DNA from: Synergistaceae bacterium UBA4088
Lineage (GTDB): Bacteria; Synergistota; Synergistia; Synergistales; Thermovirgaceae
Reading direction: 5' to 3'
Assembly (NCBI GenBank): GCA_002382605.1
Contig: DFYG01000085.1
Location: 1 to 5,844, forward strand
DNA: 5,844 nt
In this document: positions 1 to 5,844 of the stretch, one piece after another
Position numbering within the stretch: the first letter of the stretch is position 1
How the letters are laid out: every line of letters starts with the position of its first letter
Notes under the pieces: generated by a model
What the model saw: the letters and a program-made list of their open reading frames with translations, nothing else
Database searches by the model: none
What the model was told of the DNA's origin: nothing
Made by a program: the position numbers and the translations under genes

Positions 1-69
1 GGAGGGTGACGGCGAATTTCAGCGGGCGGGGTTCAGCCGGAAATTTCCTGGAAGTTGCCGAGATTTGGC

Positions 70-98
70 TTGAAAGTCGATCTGCTATTCGTTATCTT
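70..98 (+). promoter_or_regulatory. Candidate sigma70 promoter of the HTH-helicase operon
   Basis: A -35 box TTGAAA (70-75) and a -10 box TATCTT (93-98) are separated by exactly 17 bases, the optimal spacing. Each box differs from the consensus at one or two positions. Transcription would start near 105, giving a leader of about 40 bases before the ATG at 144. The stretch from 81 to 120 is clearly AT-richer than the flanks. An alternative -10 (TATCAT, 103-108) lies ten bases downstream, inside the second repeat copy. No other strong promoter was seen for these two genes. The call rests on sequence match only. Confidence 0.55.
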
Positions 99-110
99 GT
101 GTTATCATGT
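91..110 (+). repeat. Tandem 10-base direct repeat over the -10 region, possible operator
   Basis: GTTATCTTGT (91-100) is followed directly by GTTATCATGT (101-110), with 9 of 10 bases identical. The 10-base period places both copies on nearly the same face of the helix. A weaker third copy (TTTATTATTG, 111-120, 6 of 10) may follow. The first copy covers the -10 box, so a protein bound here would block RNA polymerase. Small excisionase/AlpA-type proteins often bind short direct repeats, and such a protein is encoded just downstream, so autoregulation is a reasonable inference. The repeat itself is seen directly; the operator role is not proven. Confidence 0.45.
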
Positions 111-143
111 TTTATTATTGGGCTCAGAAAAGCGGTGACTGAC

Positions 144-353
144 ATGGAACCTCAAGACAAATGGCTGACCATCGAGGAGCTTTCCGGCTATCTGAAGATG
201 AGCCGCAGCAAGCTCTATCAGATGGCCCAGAAAGGCGAGCTGCTCGGTTCCAAGATCGGAACACAGTGGCGGTTCGACCGGGATGAGATCGACGATTGGG
301 TGAAAAGCAAGCGGCCTGCGGCGGATAAAAAATCCACGGGGGAAACAAAATGA
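144..353 (+). CDS. Small excisionase/MerR-like helix-turn-helix DNA-binding protein (HTH_17 type)
   Basis: This 69-residue protein is almost entirely one winged helix-turn-helix domain of the excisionase family. Residues 7-17 (WLTIEELSGYL) form the first helix, residues 20-31 (SRSKLYQMAQKG) the turn and recognition helix, residues 34-44 (ending in the QWRF motif typical of the wing) the hairpin, and residues 46-53 (RDEIDDWV) the closing helix. A basic tail follows. The frame is open back to a GTG at 6, but the ATG at 144 is preferred because the domain begins right after it and the promoter candidate lies between the two. The ribosome binding site is weak (GGTGA at 134-138). The stop codon overlaps the start of the helicase-nuclease gene by 4 bases, so the two are translationally coupled. 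Its likely role is a transcriptional regulator of this operon. An excisionase role is less likely because no integrase is visible here. Confidence 0.85.
   Translation: MEPQDKWLTIEELSGYLKMSRSKLYQMAQKGELLGSKIGTQWRFDRDEIDDWVKSKRPAADKKSTGETK
338..343 (+). promoter_or_regulatory. Ribosome binding site of the helicase-nuclease gene
   Basis: GGGGGA lies inside the last codons of the HTH gene and ends 6 bases before the ATG at 350. It supports that ATG as the true start and supports translational coupling with the upstream gene. Confidence 0.6.
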
Positions 354-3300
354 CTACCTCGACAACGCAGAGTCCGAATGAAAAAACCGTTCGTCTGGTC
401 GATTATTTGCTCCGGCTGGCGACTCTGCGTTCGAAACTGATTCGCGATATTGCCGAATACGAGAAGATCCTTTGGGTTTCAAGCGTCCCGCATGAGCGAG
501 GGTGTTTTACTCAGGCGTGGGGACGTGATGAGGAGCATGAGCCGGACGAGTGGCTTGAGGTGGAAAATCGGCGGGAGCCGGAATTGCCTGCCGTACCCGC
601 TCAATGCAAAGACTGGGTAAATCAAACTGCACTACGAAATAAGGGCGATTTGCCTGAACTTCTGTCAAAAATCACTAGACAAATCCAAAATCCAGATTGG
701 CACGAAGGATCGGATCAACCGGAAACGATTCCGCACACTGAACATATAGAAGATCATCCGACGATTCAGCGTGCATGGGATCGGTATGTTGAAGAAAAGT
801 GGCTACCCTGGACAGAGTCACATAATGCCTGGGAGAAGGTCCACAAAGTATATTCCTCACTCTTTGCCATCCATCAGGAGCAACTCCGCCTTGGGGAGGA
901 ATATGAACTCGTGCTCGGTTTAGGCCTGCTGACTTGGCAGACGCCCACCGGGCAGCGTGCCCGGCGGCACTTGGTTGTCGCCGACGCTATTCTTGAGTTC
1001 GAAGCCCGTTTGGGCAAATTCACCGTCCGTCCTCATACCGAAGGTGCCAAATTACGCCCCGAACTCGATATGTTGGATATCGAGGAACAGCCAGCGCGTG
1101 CCGAAGAAACCGCGAAGGTTTCACTTTCCAGAGCCGAAGACGACCCCTGGGAGAAGGGATGTGTTGAAGGCGTGCTCCAGGCTTTGGTGCATTCGATCAA
1201 TTCGCAAGGCGATTATGACGACTCCCTGGAAGTGAAAAATATTCGCGCTTCATCGAAGCCAGTCGTCGAATATGCTCCTGCTTTGATTCTGCGAAAACGC
1301 TCTACCAAAGGCCTTACTGAAACCTTGAAACGGATCAAGGAGCAAATCGAAAAGGGCGAAGACATCCCCGGCGAATTTGCAGACCTTGCCGAGGTTCGCA
1401 CGAAAAATGATCGTGATCAGAGCGACGGTCTGGACGATACCAATGCTGAATTCGATGGGGAAGTATTTTTCCCAAAGCCTTCGAATGATGAGCAACGCCG
1501 CATCGTGGATAAGATTCGTGCGGCAAGCGGCGTTCTGGTGCAAGGGCCGCCCGGCACCGGGAAATCCCATACTATCGCGAATCTGATTTGCCATTTGCTT
1601 GCAACGGGACAGCGAACGCTGATCACGGCGAAGACACCACGTGCGCTTCAGGTTCTTGAAGGACTTGTTCCAAATGAATTACGCCCTCTCTGCATCAACT
1701 TGCTTGGCAGCGGACTTGAGGAGCGGCGCTCTTTAGAGTCCAGCGTTGGCGGCATTCTCCGCAAAAATGAGGAATGGAAAGAAGATCGCGCCACACGAGA
1801 ACGTGTGGAACTTGAAGAGAGTCTCCGAAAGCTCCGGGAAGAAAAGGCCAAGGTCGACCGGCGGCTCCGTGACATCCGAGAATCCGAAACACATACGCAA
1901 TCCATTGCAGAGGGGACCTATCGAGGGACAGCGGCCAGAATCGCCGAAGCTGTGAGCCGCGACCGCGCCGCCTTCGAATGGTTCTCGGATTCGGTGCCTT
2001 TGGAAAAGACCTGCCAGATATCCACAAGCGATTTGCGTAACGTTCTGGAGACTCTCCGTCGCTTTACGCTTGAGAAGCGCAGGGAATTGGATCTTGTGTG
2101 GCCCGACGCCTTGCTGTCCTCGGAAGGCTTCGCCGATCTGGTGAAGAACGAGACAAATGCGATTGAAGAACAGGAGGCATCAACAGGCGGAGCCGATGAA
2201 CGTTTCGCCGATTTGCTGGCAAAAAACAATCCATCGACCATCGAGGCAATTCGTGACGTTCTGTCCACTTTCCGCGATACCAGAAAAAGGTTAATGGCGG
2301 TTCCGCATTCGTGGATGAACGATGCTGTGCGCGATGTTCTGGGCGGAAATTCGTCCCTGTGGCACGAACTGCTCCGTGTCACGCGATACGCCATTACATC
2401 AGTCGAGGAACACATTGCGGTAGCGGATGACACCAAGATTGAATTCCCGGATACCTGCGACGTCAGAGTGCTGTGTGAAGACGCCAGAAAACTTAAAGAA
2501 CACATGGATAATGGCGGTAAACTGGGTTGGGGCGTATTCCGACCGAGGCCCGTAAAAGAACGGATTTATGTGATCAAGTCTGTGAAGATCAACGGTCGCC
2601 CTTGCTTGACAGGCGAACATTTCGCAACCCTTTCCAATGTACTTCATGTCCGCATCGAATGCGAGAAAGCATGGGGATTTTGGATAGGTCGGTCTGATAA
2701 GGCGCAAGGGCCTTATGCTCTGCAACTGACTACTCTCAAATCACTGAGCAACGCACTTGAAAACGCCTTGTCGCTTGAAGGAATTATTGGCAATTGCCGT
2801 GAGGCAATACAGAGATGCCCGACAATAGAAGAGCCCGTATGGGCAGATGAGTCCCAGGTTGAAAGAATAATCCTGTCCTGCCGTCTCGCGTTGGCAAGTA
2901 TCCACAGACGGATTACTGCTGAGGAAATCCAGCGTGTTGAAGTTCCGGTTTCTTCCATAGCCGCCAAGAGCAACGCACATCCTGTAACGAAAGAATTACT
3001 GATCGCGATTCGTGGCCGCAATGTTGACGGATTCGCACAAAGCATAAACAAGATACAGGATTTGGATAAGGAGCGCCTGCGCCTCCGGAAAGTCGAAGAA
3101 TACCTAAAGAAATTACGCCACCTGCTTCCGCGCCTTGCGGATTGTTTGGAGGCCACCTGCTATGAGCCATATTGGGAGGAGCGAATTCAGCGTATTGGCG
3201 ACGCCTGGCATTGGGCGCAAGCGCGATACTGGATCGAGGAATACATCCGGCAGGAAGATGTTCCGGCTCTAGCCAAGCGCGCCAAACAAATCGAGGACGA

Positions 3301-5143
3301 GGTAAACGGCATAATCGCGAAGCTCGCCTCGCTTCATGCGTGGTCCTTCTGTTTCTCGCGACTCAAGGAAGACCATCGCCGCCACATGGAAGCCTGGCAG
3401 CAGTCCATGCGGCGGCTTGGTAAAGGGACAGGGAAACACGCGCATCGCCATCGCCGTGAGGCCCAAGGGCATCTGAATGAATGTCGCGAAGCGGTTCCGG
3501 CCTGGGTAATGCCCCTCCATCGTGTTTGGGATACAGTGTATCCCGCGCCGGGCATGTTCGATGTGATTATCGTTGACGAGGCTTCGCAGTGCGGCGTCGA
3601 GGCGCTCCCGTTGTTTTATCTGGGCAAGAAGATAGTGATTGTTGGCGACGACAAGCAGATCAGCCCGGATGCAGTGGGTTTACCACGAGATGCGGTACAT
3701 CGTCTAATGGAAGAGTTCCTTTACGATTTCCACTTCAAATCCTCTTTCGATATAGAAAGCAGCTTGTTCGATCACGGAAAACTACGCTATGGAACCCGGC
3801 GGATTACTCTGCGCGAGCACTTCCGCTGCATGCCGGAAATAATTCGGTTCAGCAACGATCTTTGCTATTCGGATACACCGCTGATTCCATTGAGACAGTA
3901 TGGGCCGAACCGGTTGCCACCGCTTGAACATGTTTTTGTGAGTGGAGGATATCGCGAAGGTACGAACAATCGGACGATCAATCGCCCGGAGGCCGAAGCC
4001 ATCGTCGCAAGGATAGCGTCACTTTGTGACGACAGCCGATACGATGACATGTCGATTGGCGTGGTTGTTCTTCAGGGTGAAGCGCAAGCTGCGTTGATCG
4101 AGAATCAATTACTTGAACGACTGGGCGCGGAAGAAATGGAACGGCGGCGCCTGGTCTGCGGCAATCCTTACAGTTTCCAGGGCGACGAACGCGACATTAT
4201 GTTTCTGTCGCTCGTTGCGGCCAACAACGAAAGAATCGGCCCTCTCACGAAGGCAGCCGACGAGCGACGGTTCAATGTTGCAGCCAGCCGCGCCCGCGAC
4301 AGGATGATTCTTTTCCATTCTGTCACCTGTGATGACCTCAGCACTACTTGTCTCCGGCGAAAGCTTCTCGATTTCTTCGAGAAAACAAAGCCGCAACAGA
4401 TTGCTGGAATTGACCGGGACGAACTCGAACGGCGGGCGGTACAGGACAATCGGCGCGTTGTGAACCCACCTGCGCCATTTGAAAGCTGGTTCGAAGTTGA
4501 CGTTGCATTGGAACTGCTTCGCAAGAAATTTGTTGTACTGTCACAGTACGAAGTCGCTGGAAAACGGATCGACCTCGTGGTTGAGGGAGGACAGGCGCGG
4601 CTGGCCGTTGAGTGCGATGGTGACAACTGGCACGGGGCTGATCGGTACGAAGACGATATGCAGCGTCAGCGGCAATTGGAGCGTTGCGGATGGGAGTTTT
4701 TCAGGGTTAGGGAATCGGGGTTTTACTCAAACAAGGTTGATGCCTTGAAGGGCCTTTGGGATGCGTTAGAGGAAAGAGGCATTTACCCGCAAAATATTGA
4801 TATTCCCGACGAACCAAACCCATCCACATCAGCGCCGCAAGACGAACCGGTCGAGGAAGAACCCCAAGAAAGCGAACCCGCTAGGCCCATTCATGAGCCA
4901 GAGGTTGATATCAAAGTCGAGGTTGAGGATACAGTAGTTTATGTGGATATTGAAAATCCTCAGGTCGAGAAGCAGGCATTAATAACTTGCGAAAAATCGA
5001 ACCCGGAATGGGGAGCCATCAATATCAACACACCAATTGCAAGAGCACTTATAGGTGCGACACTGGGCTCCACGGTCGAGGCAAAGTTGCCCAAGGGAAC
5101 GGTCTCGCTGCTCATCAAAGACATTAAGAAGCCGAGAAGTTAA
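350..5143 (+). CDS. Large SF1 helicase with Vsr/DUF559-like (MTES_1575-type) nuclease and C-terminal GreA/GreB-like domain, probable defence effector
   Basis: This 1597-residue protein has a complete superfamily 1 (UPF1/AAA_11-AAA_12 type) helicase core. The Q motif is at 379-382 (NDEQ) and Walker A, GPPGTGKS, at 399-406 (K405). Motif Ia lies around 422-436. Walker B is VDEAS (1075-1079; D1076, E1077). Motif III is VGDDKQ (1098-1103), motif IV LREHFR (1154-1159), motif V SFQGDERD (1275-1282), and motif VI NVAASRAR (1309-1316). All key residues are present, so ATPase activity is expected. About 640 residues, partly coiled coil (roughly 474-515), separate motifs Ia and II. Residues 1377-1480 form a PDDEXK nuclease of the Vsr/DUF559/MTES_1575 type, with E1382, D1408, the ECDGD motif (E1421, D1423), H1428, R1439, and GWEFFRVR at 1447-1454. 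An acidic, proline-rich linker (about 1485-1518) leads to a GreA/GreB-C-like segment (about 1519-1594). Residues 1-370 match no domain I can name. There is no signal peptide or membrane segment, so the protein is cytoplasmic. The closest known type is the large single-protein DUF4011-helicase-Vsr defence systems, although I do not see a clear DUF4011. The helicase and nuclease calls are firm; defence is inferred from architecture and phage context. Confidence 0.88.
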   Translation: MTTSTTQSPNEKTVRLVDYLLRLATLRSKLIRDIAEYEKILWVSSVPHERGCFTQAWGRDEEHEPDEWLEVENRREPELPAVPAQCKDWVNQTALRNKGDLPELLSKITRQIQNPDWHEGSDQPETIPHTEHIEDHPTIQRAWDRYVEEKWLPWTESHNAWEKVHKVYSSLFAIHQEQLRLGEEYELVLGLGLLTWQTPTGQRARRHLVVADAILEFEARLGKFTVRPHTEGAKLRPELDMLDIEEQPARAEETAKVSLSRAEDDPWEKGCVEGVLQALVHSINSQGDYDDSLEVKNIRASSKPVVEYAPALILRKRSTKGLTETLKRIKEQIEKGEDIPGEFADLAEVRTKNDRDQSDGLDDTNAEFDGEVFFPKPSNDEQRRIVDKIRAASGVLVQGPPGTGKSHTIANLICHLLATGQRTLITAKTPRALQVLEGLVPNELRPLCINLLGSGLEERRSLESSVGGILRKNEEWKEDRATRERVELEESLRKLREEKAKVDRRLRDIRESETHTQSIAEGTYRGTAARIAEAVSRDRAAFEWFSDSVPLEKTCQISTSDLRNVLETLRRFTLEKRRELDLVWPDALLSSEGFADLVKNETNAIEEQEASTGGADERFADLLAKNNPSTIEAIRDVLSTFRDTRKRLMAVPHSWMNDAVRDVLGGNSSLWHELLRVTRYAITSVEEHIAVADDTKIEFPDTCDVRVLCEDARKLKEHMDNGGKLGWGVFRPRPVKERIYVIKSVKINGRPCLTGEHFATLSNVLHVRIECEKAWGFWIGRSDKAQGPYALQLTTLKSLSNALENALSLEGIIGNCREAIQRCPTIEEPVWADESQVERIILSCRLALASIHRRITAEEIQRVEVPVSSIAAKSNAHPVTKELLIAIRGRNVDGFAQSINKIQDLDKERLRLRKVEEYLKKLRHLLPRLADCLEATCYEPYWEERIQRIGDAWHWAQARYWIEEYIRQEDVPALAKRAKQIEDEVNGIIAKLASLHAWSFCFSRLKEDHRRHMEAWQQSMRRLGKGTGKHAHRHRREAQGHLNECREAVPAWVMPLHRVWDTVYPAPGMFDVIIVDEASQCGVEALPLFYLGKKIVIVGDDKQISPDAVGLPRDAVHRLMEEFLYDFHFKSSFDIESSLFDHGKLRYGTRRITLREHFRCMPEIIRFSNDLCYSDTPLIPLRQYGPNRLPPLEHVFVSGGYREGTNNRTINRPEAEAIVARIASLCDDSRYDDMSIGVVVLQGEAQAALIENQLLERLGAEEMERRRLVCGNPYSFQGDERDIMFLSLVAANNERIGPLTKAADERRFNVAASRARDRMILFHSVTCDDLSTTCLRRKLLDFFEKTKPQQIAGIDRDELERRAVQDNRRVVNPPAPFESWFEVDVALELLRKKFVVLSQYEVAGKRIDLVVEGGQARLAVECDGDNWHGADRYEDDMQRQRQLERCGWEFFRVRESGFYSNKVDALKGLWDALEERGIYPQNIDIPDEPNPSTSAPQDEPVEEEPQESEPARPIHEPEVDIKVEVEDTVVYVDIENPQVEKQALITCEKSNPEWGAININTPIARALIGATLGSTVEAKLPKGTVSLLIKDIKKPRS

Positions 5144-5844
5144 ATGCTTCGTAACTCCTCTTGTTCGATTACTGGAAGGTTGGTGCATCGGCAAAAGGGA
5201 TGAGCGGGTTGTTGGGGAAATTTGTCGCTGGGAAAGACTTTTCCATCAAGCGGGCCGCAGACCGGACAAGTCCGTTCATCGCTCATTGTCATCCATTCCA
5301 ACTTTTCGACTCCTACCTGCGTATAGAACTTTTTTCGTCCCATGTTGTGAGCGCGGAGGACCTCGGTGCGGGCGATCATCTCCATGCGGTACTGAGCCTT
5401 GCTGAACACCTTTGTCCCCGCCTGTTTGAACGATTCCTTGTATATCACCACCTTTCCTAGATCCCGGACCATGTCGTCGGTTCCTTTTCCCTCGACGATG
5501 GCCTGCATGATGACCCGCTTGATGCCGTCTGCGAGTTCGCGGTGAACGTCTCCGGCGAGTGTGAGGTTGTACTGCGCCATGAAGTCGAGGGCATTGGTGT
5601 CGACGATGGTGAACACCTTAGTGGCCAGCTTGTCGATGCCTTCGGGTTTGAGGTCGGCGTAGAACGGCAGCGCCGCGTTGGCGAGTTCGCCGATTCCCTG
5701 CTGGATGCCGAGCTTGAAGGAGTCCTTGGTTGTCTTGCGAAAGGCCAGGGTCTGCTCCCGCTTGAGCCGTTTCATGGTGTCGTCGAGTTCGAGCTGGAGC
5801 TTTTCCAGCCCTTTGAGGGCGGCGAGCTTGTTGTCCGGCAGGGA
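5140..5844 (-). CDS. Phage minor head / head morphogenesis protein (Mu gpF / SPP1 gp7 family), 5' end outside the window
   Basis: The visible 234 residues are the C-terminal part of a phage minor capsid protein of the Phage_Mu_F (SPP1 gp7) family, which acts with the portal during procapsid assembly. The frame is open to the right edge. The ATG at 5775 is internal, because the 23 codons before it are in frame and read like a continuing charged helix, so the gene starts beyond the window. Counting from that ATG, the family signature is at 135-145 (ARTEVLRAHNM), then LEWMTMSDERTCPVCGPLDG at 159-178, then HPFCRC at 192-197. The CPVCG and HPFCRC pair gives four cysteines and a histidine, a typical C-terminal feature of the family that may bind metal. 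The last residues (EQEELRSI) run to a TAA at 5142-5140, which overlaps the stop of the convergent helicase gene. GC is higher than in the neighbour (about 57% in sampled lines). It indicates a prophage or phage remnant. Confidence 0.85.
   Translation of the reverse strand, partial: SLPDNKLAALKGLEKLQLELDDTMKRLKREQTLAFRKTTKDSFKLGIQQGIGELANAALPFYADLKPEGIDKLATKVFTIVDTNALDFMAQYNLTLAGDVHRELADGIKRVIMQAIVEGKGTDDMVRDLGKVVIYKESFKQAGTKVFSKAQYRMEMIARTEVLRAHNMGRKKFYTQVGVEKLEWMTMSDERTCPVCGPLDGKVFPSDKFPQQPAHPFCRCTNLPVIEQEELRSI

Noticed and set aside
6..143. Possible N-terminal extension of the HTH protein from a GTG at position 6, giving 115 residues
   Set aside because: The GGAGG before it touches the GTG with no spacing. 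The extra 46 residues do not resemble the family, and the promoter and repeats lie inside the stretch. The ATG at 144 fits the domain.
1918..2505. 195-codon open frame on the minus strand opposite the helicase gene
   Set aside because: It is very rich in Ser, Arg and Ala, has no recognisable motif, and lies fully antisense to a strong coding region, so it is a shadow frame.
4168..4626. 152-codon open frame on the minus strand opposite the helicase motifs V-VI and nuclease region
   Set aside because: It has low-complexity Ser/Arg composition and no motif. The plus strand here encodes conserved helicase and nuclease residues.
5136..5150. GAAG...CTTC hairpin at the junction of the convergent genes as a terminator
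   Set aside because: The stem has only four base pairs with a seven-base loop and no T-run on either side, which is too weak for an intrinsic terminator.
5055..5460. Two plus-strand open frames (5055-5405 and 5161-5460) after the helicase gene
   Set aside because: Both lie antisense to the clearly recognisable phage head protein and show no family features of their own.
1..5844. CRISPR array, tRNA, rRNA or integrase gene
   Set aside because: No regularly spaced repeats, cloverleaf or recombinase motifs were seen. The only tandem repeat is the 10-base pair at 91-110.

Overview
The window looks like part of a prophage or other phage-derived island in a bacterium. It carries a two-gene operon on the plus strand that is probably a nucleic-acid-targeting defence cassette. 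This operon faces, tail to tail, a phage head-morphogenesis gene on the minus strand. The host cannot be named. The sigma70-like promoter, Shine-Dalgarno sites and moderate GC (about 50% in the helicase gene and about 57% in the phage gene, in the lines I counted) would suit a Gram-negative bacterium such as a proteobacterium, but this is only a guess.

Layout. Bases 1-143 are non-coding and hold a good promoter candidate (70-98). Its -10 element overlaps two tandem copies of a 10-base repeat (91-110), a plausible operator. Bases 144-353 encode a 69-residue excisionase/MerR-like helix-turn-helix protein. Its stop codon overlaps the start codon of the next gene (ATGA). Bases 350-5143 encode a 1597-residue protein made of an unassigned N-terminal region, a superfamily 1 helicase core split by a very long insertion, a Vsr/DUF559-like (MTES_1575-type) PDDEXK nuclease domain, an acidic proline-rich linker, and a C-terminal segment that reads like the C-terminal domain of GreA/GreB transcription factors. 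Bases 5140-5844 on the minus strand encode the C-terminal 234 residues of a Mu gpF/SPP1 gp7-like minor head protein, whose 5' end lies beyond the right edge.

How the parts may work together (inference). The small DNA-binding protein probably controls its own operon through the repeats at the promoter. The large protein would translocate on nucleic acid and cut it, as in the large single-protein helicase-Vsr-nuclease defence systems. The Gre-like tail suggests that it may contact RNA polymerase, which would link nuclease action to transcription. The phage gene next door, sharing a 4-base overlap at the 3' ends, suggests that the cassette is cargo carried by a prophage in the orientation opposite to the structural genes. 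The Gre-like fusion is the most interesting point in the window.
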